Notes: generated from the letters alone by a model not told the origin. Shown: positions 15,101 through 27,162, counted from the stretch's first letter. The stretch is 64,000 bases of DNA from Siphonodentalium dalli (GCA_032622095.1 CP136068.1:163577465-163641464), one strand, 5' to 3'. Made by a program: numbers and translations.

Positions 15101-17984
15101 ATACCGTGCATCCGTGTATCTAAATACCATGCAATCGTGTAACTAAATACCATGCATCCGTGTATCTAAATACCATGCATCCGTGTAACTAAATACCATG
15201 TATCCGTGTATCTAAATACCGTGCATCCGTGTATCTAAATACCATGCATCCGTGTAACTAAATACCATGCATCCGTGTATCTAAATACCATGCATCCCTG
15301 TATATAAATACCATGCATCGTGTATCTAAATACCATGCATCCGTGTATCTAAATACCATGCATCCGTGTAACTAAATACCATGCATCCGTGTATCTAAAT
15401 ACCATGCATCCGTGTATCTAAATACCATGCATCCGTGTAAACTAAATACCATGCATCCGTGTATCTAAATACCATGCATCCGTGTAACTAAATACCATGC
15501 ATCCGTGTAACTAAATACCATACATCCGTATATCTACATACAATAAGTCCGTGTAACTAAATACCATGCATCCGTGTATCTAAATACCATGCATCCGTGT
15601 ATCTAAATACCATGCATCCGTTATATCTACACACAATAAGTCCGTGTAACTAAATACCATGCATCCGTGTAACTAATACCATACATCCGTATATCTACAC
15701 ACAATAAGTCCGTGTAACTAAATACCATGCATCCCTGTATCTAAATACCATGCATCCGTGTAACTAAATACCATGCATCCGTGTATCTAAATACCATGCA
15801 TCCGTGTAACTAAATACCATACATCCGTGTAACTAAATACCATACATCCGTGTAACTAAATACCATACATCCGTGTAACTAAATACCATGCATCCGTGTA
15901 ACTAAATACCATGCATCCGTGTAACTAAATACCATACATCCGTGTAACTAAATACCATGCATCCGTGTAACTAAATACCGTACATCCGTGTAACTAAATA
16001 CCATGCATCCGTGTAACTAAATACCATACATCCGTGTACTAAATACCATGCACCGTGTATCTAAATACCATGCATCCGAGGATCTAAATACCATGCATCC
16101 GTGTATCTAAATACCATGCATCCGTGTATCTAAATACCATGCATCCGTGTAACTAAATACCATACATCCGTGTATCTAAATACCATGCATCCGTGTAACT
16201 AAATACCATGCATCCGTGTAACTAAATACCATACATCCGTGTATCTAAATACCATGCATCCGTGTAACTAAATACCATACATCCGTGTAACTAAATACCA
16301 TACATCCGTGTATCTAAATACCATGCATCCGTGTAACTAAATACCATGCATCCGTGTAACTAAATACCATACATCCGTGTAACTAAATACCATACATCCG
16401 TGTAACTAAATACCATGCATCCGTGTAACTAAATACCATGCATCCGTGTAACTAAATACCATACATCCGTGTAACTAAATACCATGCATCCGTGTAACTA
16501 AATACCATACATCCGTGTAACTAAATACCATGCATCCGTGTATCTAAATACCATGCATCCGAGGATCTAAATACCATGCATCTGTGTATCTAAATACCAT
16601 GCATCCGTGTATCTAAATACCATGCATCCGTGTAACTAAATACCATACATCCGTGTATCTAAATACCATGCATCCGTGTAACTAAATACCATGCATCCGT
16701 GTAACTAAATACCATACATCCGTGTATCTAAATACCATGCATCCGTGTAACTAAATACCATACATCCGTGTAACTAAATACCATACATCCGTGTATCTAA
16801 ATACCATGCATCCGTGTAACTAAATACCATGCATCCGTGAAACTAAATACCATACATCCGCGTATCTAAATACCATACATCCGTGTAACTAAATACCATG
16901 CATCCGTGTATCTAAATACCATACATCCGTGTAACTAAATACCATACATCCGTGTATCTAAATACCATGCATCCGTGTAACTAAATACGCATACATCCGT
17001 GTAACTAAATACCATACATCCGTGTAACTAAATACCATACATCCGTGTAACTAAATACCATGCATCCGTGTAACTAAATACCATACATCCGTGTAACTAA
17101 ATACATACATCCGTGTAACTAAATACCATACATCCGTGTAACTAAATACCATACATCCGTGTAACTAAATACCATACATCCGTGTAACTAAATACCATAC
17201 ATCCGTGTATCTAAATACCATGCATCCGTGTAACTAAATAACATGCATCCGTGTAACTAAATACCATGCATCCGTGTAACTAATACCATGCATCCGTGTA
17301 ACTAAATACCATACATCCGTGTTACTAAATACCATACATCCGTGTAACTAAATACCATACATCCGTGTAACTAAATACCATACATCCGTGTAACTAAATA
17401 CCATACATCCGTGTATCAAAATACCATGCATCCGTGTAACTAAATACCATATTATCCGTGTAACTAAATACCATACATCCGTGTAACTAAATACCATACA
17501 TCCGTGTAACTAAATACCATGCATCCGTGTAACTAAATACCATGCATCCGTGTAACTAAATACCATACATCCGTGTAACTAAATACCATACATCCGTGTA
17601 TCAAAATACCATACATCCGTGTAACTAAATACCATACATCCGTGTAACTAAATACCATACATCCGTGTATCTAAATACCATACATCCGTGTATCTAAATA
17701 CCATCTTATACCATACACCGTGTATCTAAATACCATACATCCGTTTAAATAAATACCATACATCCGTGTATCTAAATACCATACATCCGTGTATCTAAAT
17801 ACCATACATCCGTGTATCTAAATACCATACATCCGTGTAACTAAATACCATACATCCGTGTAACTAAATACTTCATACATCCGTGTATCTAAATACCATA
17901 CATCCGTGTATCTAAATACCATACATCCGTGTATCTAAATACCATACATCCGTGTATCTAAATACCATACATCCGTGTAACTAA
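12090..17984. repeat. Second duplicated satellite block (about 3.6 kb offset)
   Basis: Rare markers at 12096 (CCCTGTATC), 12418 (GAGGATCT) and 12928 (GAGGATCT followed by CATCTGTG) recur in the same order at about 15732, 16078 and 16560, a near-constant offset of 3.63-3.66 kb. The GTTTAACTAAATACC marker at 14401 has a related GTTTAAATAAATACC near 17740, so the offset shortens toward the gap, consistent with unit loss. The right edge is cut by the N gap. Confidence 0.75.
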
Positions 17985-18084
17985 NNNNNNNNNNNNNNNN
18001 NNNNNNNNNNNNNNNNNNNNNNNNNNNNNNNNNNNNNNNNNNNNNNNNNNNNNNNNNNNNNNNNNNNNNNNNNNNNNNNNNNNN
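17985..18084. other. Assembly gap (100 N)
   Basis: Exactly 100 N, a conventional placeholder for a gap of unknown size. It abuts the satellite on the left and unrelated AT-rich sequence on the right, so the array length and its physical link to the right-hand region are uncertain. Confidence 0.99.
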
Positions 18085-18302
18085 AGAAGCCATATATAAA
18101 TGATGTTAATGCCATTTGCTCTGGTTATGTTGACAAATATGCTAAACGCCTGTTATAGTTAACAAACTGCGTATGAACTTCGAAAGGACGTTATGTTGAA
18201 CGACATTTTGCATATATGTTTTAATAAAAACCAAAGCAACGACTTCTAATAAAGAGCGTTTATAATTAACAACACGTGAGCAGACGGCCGGTTTAGAGGC
18301 CC

Positions 18303-18380
18303 CTGGGGGAAATTACTAAAATACCAACATAGACTATACCACTGGTATAGTCTATATTGGTATTTTAGTAATTTCCCCAG
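18303..18380. mobile_element. Short foldback (MITE-like) hairpin
   Basis: The arm beginning CTGGGGGAAATTACTAAA at 18303 is repeated inverted, ending TTTAGTAATTTCCCCAG at 18380, with a 3-nt loop (18341-18343). The arms are about 37 bp with one or two mismatches. GGCCC just outside on the left and GGGCC on the right may extend the pairing. No coding content. A miniature inverted-repeat element is the simplest reading. Confidence 0.65.
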
Positions 18381-19000
18381 TGCATGGGCCGGTTCACAGT
18401 GATATGTTCTTTCGCGGATCCCGGTGTGCCCGCGCGGTCCGTATACTATATATATACATGCTATATATCTTTTTATTTCATAGTTAATAAACATGTGATG
18501 CAGATGTAATAAATGTATAAGATCTGAGATTCGCGTGTGTGGGTTATGATAATATACATAATAATAAAATAACACATATTATGTATTATTATCTTGCTGA
18601 TATATATACGGGGTACATATACAATATATTTTACAATCAAATTATAACATAATAATATAGAAATGCAAGTAAATAATAATAATAATAATAATAATAGCTG
18701 ACATAAGCATTTATAAAAAAAACTGAGTATAAATCATTGTCTATTATCCTCGATGTGAAAATGTTCGGACTAATTGTCTCAACATGATTATTGTCTACAT
18801 TGCGATTGGGTGATTTGAATCGCAAATGATGTCCAACTCTATGGAAATATATTTTTTTTGTTACAGCAATTGGAAATGTATATATAGTCCGGTCTTGGCG
18901 GTTTACAGTTAGTAGCGGACACCCCGCCAATCTTGCAACCACCGGCCACGTCACTGCTATAGCTTACCAGTTGGTTATTAATTACTACCATTTCTGAAAC
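18381..19000. other. AT-rich non-coding stretch
   Basis: Apart from the AAT microsatellite nothing recognisable is present. Short open frames here lack domains and look like chance. Confidence 0.5.
18671..18696. repeat. (AAT)n microsatellite
   Basis: About eight uninterrupted AAT units in AT-rich non-coding sequence. Confidence 0.9.
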
Positions 19001-19009
19001 ACCCCTCCG

Positions 19010-19283
19010 TGCTAGCAAGATGTTATTCAGTTAAATGTGTTTATTATAATATATACATGGACTAGATCCCATCCACGTTTCGGACCAACTGCGGATCACA
19101 ACGTAGATCTTAACTTTAAGATTATCTTATGACACCTCACAGCAGTCGTAAAGTTAAGACCAAAGTTAAGACCAGCTTAAGTTAAGACCTTGTTCGTGAT
19201 ACGCACTTATGACTGAAGTTTGAACTTATGACCATCTTAAGTCCCAACTATGTCATAAGTTGCCTTCATGAAACAGGCCCCTG
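19010..19283. mobile_element. Possible hAT/Academ-like element end
   Basis: The stretch contains repeated TTAAGACC/TTAAGTTAAG motifs and ends with CATGAAACAGGCCCCTG near 19280. The reverse complement, CAGGGGCCTGTTTCATG, resembles a terminal motif of DNA transposons common in marine invertebrates (recalled, not searched). A matching left terminus is not visible, so this is probably a truncated copy. Confidence 0.35.
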
Positions 19284-19369
19284 ACGTGTTGGGTGATCGT
19301 GTGTAGCTCTATTGATGTGACTGTAAAATGGCAGCAGGCACAATACACGATACCGCTCAACAACTGGGC

Positions 19370-19441
19370 AATACTGTGAAGCGAGTAGGGTCCCTAATGT
19401 CAAAGAATACTGTGAAGCGAGTAGGGTCCCTAATGTCAAAG
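19370..19441. repeat. Perfect 36-bp tandem duplication
   Basis: Two identical adjacent 36-bp copies (19370-19405 and 19406-19441), each beginning AATACTGTGAAGCGAG. The perfect identity implies a very recent duplication or an allele/assembly slip. Confidence 0.95.
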
Positions 19442-20190
19442 TAATAAGCGTTATATAAGCATAATTAATATTACATTATTATGAAAAGGTATATCATATA
19501 AAAAGAAAAGATGTGCTACATGTATTTGGAGTTTTCTGAAGTATTGTTGAGTCATCGACAGTCAACGCTATGCTAACTTAATAGAGTATCCTTTCCCGTT
19601 ATACCGATAGACAACAGCATTACATATTCGTCATCAGTAGGGATGTTCAACTTATTATCCGAACACTCATATAATCGATTCAATGGAAACCAAAACTAAA
19701 GGGTGCCCAGTTATTAATGGATTGATGCATAGCAATTTCACAAATTCAATAACTCGAACAAAATAGGCAACGAGATCCTCAGGATCTATACAGCAAAGAT
19801 TCAAACGTCACATATTGATACCATCTTCCTTTCATCTATAAAATACTATTTGGAAGAAGATAAAATACACAAGTATGAATGTTAAGGATTAATATATCAC
19901 GGTGTATGTAAGAACGAAAGGGGGTAGCATAGATCTGTATACAACCATGTTTGTCAGGTGGTCCAACACTATACACAAGTTGTGGACTAAACGCCACAAT
20001 CACGTATTTTTACATATCCTGTATGAACACGCGACGTTTAGCTAGTGAACAGCATCTATTCAGCTCCAGGGAATCAAATGTCGTTATATTATCCATGTGC
20101 GTCTGAGTAAAACTATAAATCAGCTCGGGTGCAAATGATGACATCACACACATGTGTGTAAATATGTTTTGTGAAAACATACGACATCAG
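19442..20190. other. Non-coding, no feature recognised
   Basis: No repeat, domain or RNA gene recognised. It grades into the ~95-bp tandem repeat on the right. Confidence 0.5.
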
Positions 20191-21665
20191 GTTGAACAAA
20201 ATTAGACACCAAGTTCGAATGTCGACCACACACACACGTATTTAATGTGTTGTGTGTACATGTTACAGTGGGTCATTTAGGAGGTCCAAAACTAGAAACG
20301 ATGTGAGATTGTCAACGGCGCAAACACGTATTTAATGATTTATGTGTGCATGTACATGATCCAGATTGTCATTCGGGAAGTGCAAAACTAGGAACTATGA
20401 GCGAATGTCGATGAAACAGACACGTATTTAATATTGTATGTTTACATGCACATGATACACAGTGTAATTCAGGAGGTGCAAAACTAGGAACAATGTGCGA
20501 ATGTCGACGACACGGACAAGTATTAAATGTTTTATGTGTACATGTACATAATAAAGATTGCCATTCGGGAGATGCAAAACTAAGAACATCGATGTTGATG
20601 AAACAAACACGTATTTAATGATTTATGTGTACATATACATGATACAGATTGTCATTCGGGAGATGCAAAACTAAGAACTATCGATGTTGATGAAACAAAC
20701 ACGTATTTAATGATTTATGGGTACATGTACATGATACAGATTGACATTCGGGAGGTGCAAAACTAGGAACTATGAGCGAATGTCGACGAAACAGACACTT
20801 ATTTAATGTAATGTTTTATGTGTACATGTACATGACACAGATTGTCATTCGGGAGGTGCAAATCTAGGTACTATGTGAGACTATCGATGAAACAGACACG
20901 CATATACTGTTTTATGTGTACATGTACATGATACAGATTGCAATTCGGGAGGTGCCAAGCTATGAACTACATGTATGTGGGACTATCGATGAAACAGACA
21001 CGTATATACTGTTTTATGTGTACATGTACATGATACAGATTGCCATTCGGGAGGTGCCAAGCTATGAACTATGTGAGACTATCGATGAAACATACACGTA
21101 TATGATGTTTAATGTGTACATGTATATGATACATAGTGTTATTCGGGAGGTGCAAAACTATAGGAACTATATGTGAGAATGTCGATGAAACAGACACGTA
21201 CATGTATATAATGTGTCATGCGTTCATTCTCATTTCATAGAGTGTCATTCAGGACGTACTAAACTAGAAACCATGTGAGACTGTCGACAACACAGACACG
21301 TATTTAATGTGTGCATTCACATGATACAGAGTGTCATTCAGGAGGTAAAAACTAGAAACCGTGGCTGAATGTTGTCGACAAAGACATGTATTTAATTTGT
21401 TATTTGTACATGCACATGATAGAGTGTCATTAAGGAGGTAAAAACTAGAAACCGTGGCTGAATGTTGTCTACAAAGACACGTATTTAATTTGTTATTTGT
21501 ACATGCACATGATAGAGTGTCAGTCAGGAGGTGCAAAACTAGAAAATGTGTGAGTATGTCGACGACACAGACACGTACTTAATGTTTTATGTGTTGATGA
21601 TACAGTATGTGACTCAGGAGGTGCAAAACTAAAAACTATAGGTGAAGCCATGATGACACAGACAG
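20190..21665. repeat. Degenerate ~95-bp tandem repeat, about 14 copies
   Basis: Units of roughly 90-105 bp carry the ordered motifs ACACGTATTTAATG, TTATGTGTACATG, GATACAG, TTCGGGAGGTGCAAAACTAG and a closing ATGTCGATGAAACAGAC. GGAGGTGC-type motifs recur near 20368, 20463, 20559, 20651, 20743, 20841, 20939, 21042, 21137, 21242, 21331, 21428, 21518 and 21609. The array lies directly downstream, in minus-strand sense, of the EGF exon at 21680. Single units recur next to other EGF exon copies (26170, 31010, 31920, 41520), so the unit is part of the intron sequence that was amplified with the exon. Confidence 0.88.
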
Positions 21666-21679
21666 GTGTTTATATATAC

Positions 21680-21886
21680 CGATTCGTTGATTGCACTGTC
21701 GACCATTCCACCCCGTGGCACATTTACATGTGAATCCCTTGGCGCCGTTAATGCATAGCCCGTGCGCACATGGTGTAGTGCGACAGAAATTCGTCACTGG
21801 AATACAATCGTTACAGGGCTTGAGGCAATATTCAACATCAATACCTCCATCATCATCATCATAATTACCAAAGTTCGACGTTTTGT
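21680..21886 (-). CDS. EGF-like domain exon, copy 1 (intact)
   Basis: On the minus strand this encodes an acidic linker (four consecutive Asp), then YCLKPCNDC and a six-cysteine EGF-like module: NFC, PCAHGLC, NGAKGFTCKC, ATGWNGRQC, matching the C1-C6 spacing of EGF domains (C1-C3, C2-C4, C5-C6 disulfides in the family). The donor is G|GTATAT at 21680/21679, in phase 1. A plausible acceptor, CCGAG, precedes 21886, giving 207 nt (69 codons) with phase-1 junctions at both ends. The polypyrimidine tract is weak, so the 5' boundary is inferred. The product would be an exon of an extracellular EGF-repeat protein. About 40% of the exon is linker shared with copy 2 (K/Q-S-K-x-L-S/T-x-S-F/Y), which supports real coding history. 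Confidence 0.78.
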
Positions 21887-22741
21887 CTCGGTGAAAAATT
21901 CAATATTTGGCACTCCACCAGGCGATTGCGAATGCTTACAGTATAGAAACACTTATTAAAAATGTATTATTTTTTAATACATATTTGTATTAAAGAAATA
22001 AATATAAAATGAAGGTGAGACAGACAAACGTAATGCAATCACATTATAGTAAAGATACATTTAGACATTTAACTTGTCCAATGCTTAATGTAATGTACAT
22101 GTATACTGTTAATGTTGTTGGTGGAAATCAGCACGTTTATCAGTTTTCTTGTTAATGGCAGTTTATATAAGGTAGCAATCGCTTTTGAAACTGTTGCATC
22201 TCGTCATAGACTTGTCGCATTCATATTATAATGTATATGGTTTATGTGTACATGCTGCAGTTTGTGTTCAGTTGGCGCAAAACTAGACAATATGTGAATG
22301 CGAATGTCGCGAGCCCAAACGCGTATTCATATCCATACTTTGCTCTCTGTCAAATACACCGATCGAACCAAATCGAAAATATATATATATAATAAACGCT
22401 AACCTACAGATGGAAAATCGAATGAATTTGCAGCGCCAGAAAGACACAACGGTAAAATGACTTCCCTAAAATCCACATGCTTAGTGTACACATATTTCTG
22501 TTTCCAAATCCAAACAAATAACATAATATACAAATGACACGTATAATCAAAATAGAAGTGTTAATATATGGAAACGATGATCAGATACCAAACCCGGGGG
22601 CTTATATGAAGCCATATCCTCTGTTGCTACATGTTCCGTCCCAAATAAGTGAGGGAGCGGTATAGTTCAGACGGGAATGGTTGGAAATATTTTATTTTTT
22701 TAAGAATTGGAGATACATGTATATAACAGCATTTGAGTTAG
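21887..22741. other. Intron-like sequence with one stray ~95-bp unit
   Basis: No exon seen. Positions 22230-22310 carry a lone degenerate copy of the 95-bp family (TTATGTGTACATGCTGCAG, then GGCGCAAAACTAG). The rest is unassigned. Confidence 0.5.
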
Positions 22742-22878
22742 GGATGGAACAAAACCGGCCAAATAAAGATTCAACAGCCTAAAATATCTTCGGTCTGTCT
22801 CAATAGAACCATACAAATATGGATATCATTGGAATCGGCTCCTTGACCACATTGTGATAGTTACAGTTATGCCCTGTG

Positions 22879-22945
22879 CCAATGCATTCTCTTATATATG
22901 CGAGTCGACCATAGGTCGCCTCGCATATATAAGAGAATGCATTGG
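22879..22945 (+). repeat. 67-bp palindrome cassette P1
   Basis: 32-bp arms starting CCAATGCATTCTCTTA and ending TAAGAGAATGCATTGG with loop ATA. There is one arm mismatch, GTCGACC versus GGTCGCC, which gives the hairpin an orientation. Confidence 0.95.
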
Positions 22946-23022
22946 CTAAAAAAAAAAAAATAACACTTTTTACCAATTTTTCTTACATTCTTTAACAATT
23001 TTATAATTTTTAATGTGTTAAG

Positions 23023-23089
23023 CCAATGCATTCTCTTATATATGCGAGGCGACCTATGGTCGACTCGCATATATAAGAGAATGCATTGG
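23023..23089 (-). repeat. 67-bp palindrome cassette P2
   Basis: Same cassette as P1 in inverted orientation, with GGCGACC on the left and GGTCGAC on the right of loop TAT. Confidence 0.95.
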
Positions 23090-23120
23090 CACAGGGCCCT
23101 TCTGTTGGGTAAAGGGTTAA

Positions 23121-23430
23121 GGATAGCAGGAGGCAGAGAGAGAATAGTGAAAAGAGAGAAAAGATAGAAAGTGCTTATTGTTGTTCACCCCCATTCATCA
23201 TATATCACGTACATACATCCCCTTAGCTATTATATTATGTATAATAAGATGCAAGTATTAAACTGTTAATATAATTACTAATCTGTGGAAATAACCAATG
23301 TTTAAACCAAAACTAGAAACTCTATGCAGACAATTACATATAGACGTTTATTTATAGACATGTCAAATGTATGAGAGACTTATGAAAAATGAGAAATTAT
23401 GTATGAATGATAACGTACCAAACAGGTATT
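23121..23430. other. Non-coding, no feature recognised
   Basis: Purine-rich start (AGAGAGAATAG), then AT-rich sequence with no motif beyond partial similarity to the ~95-bp intron unit. Confidence 0.4.
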
Positions 23431-23434
23431 TAAT

Positions 23435-23815
23435 ACTGTATGTGTACATGTTACAGTATATACATGTAATATGTGTACATGATGCAGCATATAATACTTT
23501 AGGTGTACATGCTACATTATTTAATATGTGTACATGCTAAAGTATATACTAGTTGTACATATAATACTTTATGTGCACATCCTACATTATATAATACTTT
23601 ATGTTAACATGATACAGTATATAATACTTTATGTGTACATGCTACATTATTTATATGCAATACTTTACGTGTACATGATACAGTATATAATACTGTAGGT
23701 GTACATGCTATAGTATATTATCCTTTATGTGTACATGCTATAGTATATTATCCTTTATGTGTACATGAAGTATATAATACTTTATGTGTACATGCTATAA
23801 TATATAGAGATTATC
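23435..23815. repeat. Degenerate ~34-bp tandem repeat
   Basis: About eleven units containing TATATAATACTTTATG and TGTACATGCTACA/GATACAG. The TTTATGTGTACATG core is the same as in the 95-bp units, so this is probably a shorter-period derivative. Two further units occur near 24270-24325. Confidence 0.8.
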
Positions 23816-25560
23816 ACCTAAGTGAAGTGAATTGAGTCTCCATATCACGCCGAGTTGAATATATATGCTTTATTCTCTGATAAAATGTGACATGAGAAAA
23901 CGAAAATTATATACAAAATATGAATAGAACGAAGAAATTTTGAATGTACAAAATATACAACAGCCGTAGGCTGCCAGTCTGATCAGGGATCTCACCTTCT
24001 CAGCGAGACGATGTGGAAACTCAGATCACTTCACTGTAGTGATAATGTGTTTATTATATGACCAATTGAACTTAAATCAGATTTAATTATTACAACAGGA
24101 CACGCCGTCTTCTATGTTTATTTTAGGCTGAAAATAGTTCCAGAGCCTCGTTCTGATTCATACACGCATGATATGGAATCGGATCACGATAAAATCCTGA
24201 TCCGATTTATGAGAAAACTATCGACAAACAATAGTGGTATTTAGTGGAATTAGTGACAGTGATATAATAAAATACGTTATGTGTATTTGTTATAGTATAT
24301 AGTACGTTATGTGTACATGCTACATATCGTTCACTAGACACAGAATTGAAAACTATTGGTCAGATGCTGGTAGACTATTTTGTATACCCATGTGTAAATG
24401 CGATATATATACAACGATAACACACTCCATTGTTTGTATCGATAAGCCTTACTTACCCACGTTGCGTTTTTTTGACGATCGGTCGTCCGTGTCATTCTGC
24501 AACAAAATTATCGCCTTATTGTTCTGCTCGCGACGGAAGCGTTATCATTTAATGTATGGTCCACATATAGCGGCCGGTGCAGTGTATTCTCGGATAGAAG
24601 ACAAATATGCCGAAAGAAAAAACAAAGTCGCGAGGGGTACCCCTGGTCGGGTCTTGGATACCCGATTGTAGTGATGTTGTTAGAGGCTTTCTGTTCGGAG
24701 ATTGTCCACCTTGGAATTTCCAGCTGCACCTCACCCCATGGAAATTGGAAATCACCAATCTTACAAGTTTTTCGTAATTCAATTTACAACCGCCCCCATG
24801 GAGTTTTGATTTTTCCCAACTGTTCCTTCACAGACACAGATGATAGCCTGTTATAAATGGATCAGATGTCTCGTGGCCACTATACAGAGGCGTAAAAGGA
24901 TGGTTCGGCCCATTATGAGAAATATTTTAGATTTGAACCATAACATTACAAAATTCTAACATATGGTGGTCTTTTCACATCCCGATTTGTTTTTCTTAAA
25001 TTAAACAGCAGTGTTTAACTGGCCACTTGGAAGGGACCGGACACACAGTGCCGACCATGATTCGGCCCGGTGTGAGAAAATTGAAAACTAAAAAATATAT
25101 TGGAAAATCCTTGCTTCTAGATGCCTCAGGCTTCAAGCTTTCCAATTCATTTAAATTTCCAACCTGAAACCCCACAAAGGTTGGAATAATACAACTGATG
25201 GCCATTTCAGTCGAAAATTTTGACAAAAAGTAGGATAATATGTTCTGTAAGTTGATAACAGTTAATAACATAAGCAACATTAAAAGATTATATAAATGGA
25301 CGCCGCTAAGCTATGTATCACGCGGATAAGCGAAAACACACTTCTCCGCTCTCATTGAGGGGCTAACGTGCCATACATATATAAGCTGTCCCCGAGACAG
25401 ACAAGATGGTAATCGAGATGGAATAATATACCGCATAAATATTTATTTAAATTGAATATACCCATGTACATATGTTGTATTTGCATGTTGAATGCATTAT
25501 TGTCTGCAGGGATGTTTTGCAATAAATGATGTATTGATTGATTGAATACAAGGTCAAGAA
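23816..25560. other. Non-coding stretch
   Basis: No conserved domain recognised on either strand; the short open frames between 24309 and 25280 overlap one another on both strands and show no motif. Near 25520 the sequence GCAATAAATGATGTATTG resembles a retroposon tail, but no body is identifiable. Confidence 0.4.
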
Positions 25561-25680
25561 CACGTCGGTTGTTTGTACTGTTGTATCTCGTATATACTCA
25601 TGGGTTTATATATAATGGGCTACCAGCATCTGACCGATACGGTACAGACATGACGACACAGACATGTATTTATATTATAC

Positions 25681-25875
25681 CGATTCGTATGTTGCACAGT
25701 CGACCCTTCCATCCCGCGGCACATCTACATGCGAAGCCCTTAGCGCCGTTACGACATGCCCCGTGCGCACATGGTTTAGTGCGACAGAAATTGGTCACTG
25801 AAATATAGTCGTGTCTAGGCCTAAGGCAATATGCATTATCAATAGCCTCAAAATTATCAAAACTCCGAGACAATT
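25681..25875 (-). CDS. EGF-like domain exon, copy 2 (EGF intact)
   Basis: The minus strand encodes linker residues (LSRSFDNFEAIDNAYC) followed by an EGF module with all six cysteines: NFC, PCAHGAC, NGAKGFACRC, AAGWKGRLC. Compared with copy 1, two extra cysteines upstream of C1 are replaced (PRHDY in place of PCNDC), so the auxiliary pair is lost while the canonical six remain. Donor G|GTATAAT at 25681/25680, phase 1. An AAAG acceptor before 25875 gives 195 nt (65 codons) and a phase-1 start, but its upstream context is weak. Confidence 0.72.
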
Positions 25876-26239
25876 CTTTCGACTTTTCGGCAATGAGTGC
25901 CAACATCGTCAAACAGATTCTTTCACATGACTAAGAGCATATTAGCTATGTTATGGTATCAAGATTATCTGTATATTTAGCAATGTAAGGTATATTGATT
26001 ATAAAACACATAAAACATAATTGTAATTCCTTAGATATTCAACTGAACAACCAAAATAGAAAAATAGAAACTTGGTTCAAGAAAATTACGACGTATTTAT
26101 AGACAATTCATGTGCAATTGAGACACGAGTTGTGAAAAAACGAGTAAACTGTTTGTGAATGACAACGTACTAAACACATATTTACTGTTCTATGAGTACT
26201 ACTGCTACATCATGTCATTCAGAAGCTATAAAGTAGGTG

Positions 26240-26750
26240 CACACAGTGACGTAGTCACGTATTTATATTATACCGATTCGTAGGTTGCACAGTCGACCCT
26301 TCCATCCCGCGGCACATTTACACGTGAAGCCCCGAGCGCCGTTCTTACACGCCCCGTGCGCACATGGTTTAGTACGACAGAAATTCGTCACTGGAATACA
26401 ATCGGTACGAAGAGATTGAAGGGAAGTATTCATAGACGTACACTATTGTAGAACACATAAATATACGAGCTATTCGAAGTCATTTCGATTATCAGGTTAT
26501 TTAACAAGTCAATGTCCATATTCCAAAACGCATAGAACATAGCATCTCCTTAAATATTCAACTCTATACAACACCACAAGTGACCAACTTTGGTCTGACA
26601 TAAGTTAAAATCTTCTTTCTTCAAACATCTCCGTTATTTCGTCCATAAATCTAGCCTCAATCCTATCCTCGCGTGGCACGTTGAGATTGAATATCAATCG
26701 ATATATAATCGTAAGTATATTTCGATATCTAATCGCGTACGTTTAATATG
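26240..26750. repeat. Segmental duplication, left copy (with EGF exon 3)
   Basis: The sequence from the exon through ATATACGAGCTATTCGAAG, AACGCATAGAACATAGC and TATCAATCGATATATAATCG is repeated at 31050-31860 with only scattered substitutions. The right copy carries two extra insertions. Confidence 0.9.
26274..26435 (-). CDS. EGF-like domain exon, copy 3 (EGF intact, 5' edge uncertain)
   Basis: The minus strand encodes TDCIPVTNFC, then PCAHGACKNGARGFTCKC and AAGWKGRLCN, all six EGF cysteines present. Donor G|GTATAA at 26274. Upstream, the acidic linker of copies 1 and 2 is missing; the frame is open only back to a TAG at about 26436, whose AG could serve as an acceptor but in phase 0. This may therefore be a copy with an intact domain and an altered acceptor. 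Nearly identical to copy 4 (31088), including flanks. Confidence 0.65.
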
Positions 26751-26903
26751 ACACTGTGTATACGGGTTTAACACTTTGAGGCAAATCAACCACATGACAT
26801 CAACTATACAGGTCAGAGGAATGTCATCATAAACTTTGCCATGAAATATGAACACAATAAGATGTTAAATATTTGAGTTATAAAATCAGATATAAAAAAT
26901 CAA

Positions 26904-27089
26904 ACAATCAATCAATAGCAAAATCAAATACAAGTGAATAGTGAGCAAAGATAACCCTTGATACAAGATTACGAGGAAGAGACCATGTGCATTATAACAA
27001 TCAATCAATAGCAAAATCAAATAGAAGTGAATAGTGTGCAAAGATAACCCTTGATACAAGATTACGAGGAAGAGACCATGTGCATTATA
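26904..27089. repeat. 93-bp tandem duplication, two copies
   Basis: Two adjacent units begin AACAATCAATCAATAGC and end GACCATGTGCATTATA, differing at two or three positions. CAATCAATCAATAGC resembles retroposon tails. Confidence 0.93.
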
Positions 27090-27162
27090 GCATGCGTCTA
27101 TGGGAACAACATTTGAAATGGTTAATTAGTATCTAAGCAGATCAATGGAATATATAGAGAAT

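Larger units (their letters stand above)
1..17984. repeat. 23-bp satellite DNA array
   Basis: The whole stretch is a tandem array with a strict 23-bp period, about 780 monomers. The main monomer (type A) starts GGATGCATGG, continues TATTTAG and ends in either ATACAC or TTACAC; CATGG alternates with TATGG. A second monomer (type B) of the same 23-bp length starts GGACTTATTG and ends TAGATATAC; about 16 of 23 positions match type A, so it is a diverged sister and not an insertion. From 1 to about 3473 the monomers read in this orientation; from about 3488 onward they are reverse-complemented. No gene, ORF or transposon interrupts the array. The motif is not a telomere repeat, and there are no unique spacers. 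It could be pericentromeric or subtelomeric heterochromatin, or an interstitial array; the sequence alone cannot decide. Confidence 0.98.
22742..23116 (-). mobile_element. TTAA-flanked MITE, family F1, paired palindromes
   Basis: The right end reads TGTTGGGTAAAGGG followed by TTAA (23117-23120), matching the terminus of the complete copies at 29.7 and 32.3 kb. The left end carries the family's CCGGCC(A) sequence, but the terminal CCCTTTACCC is replaced by GGGATGGAAC, so that TIR is lost or recombined. Inside are two 67-bp palindromes in opposite orientation (22879-22945 and 23023-23089) separated by an AT-rich spacer. Non-autonomous; a TTAA target and a CCC-starting terminus suggest mobilisation by a piggyBac-type transposase (inference). 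Confidence 0.75.

Noticed and set aside
1-17984. CRISPR-like array
   Set aside because: Monomers are contiguous and variable only by point changes; there are no unique spacers, no leader and no cas genes, and the rest of the window is clearly metazoan.
1-17984. Telomeric repeat
   Set aside because: The 23-bp unit is unlike TTAGGG-type repeats, and the array changes orientation internally.
20916-21536. Open frames in the 95-bp array as small proteins
   Set aside because: Repeating peptide units simply mirror the tandem DNA repeat and change frame between units.
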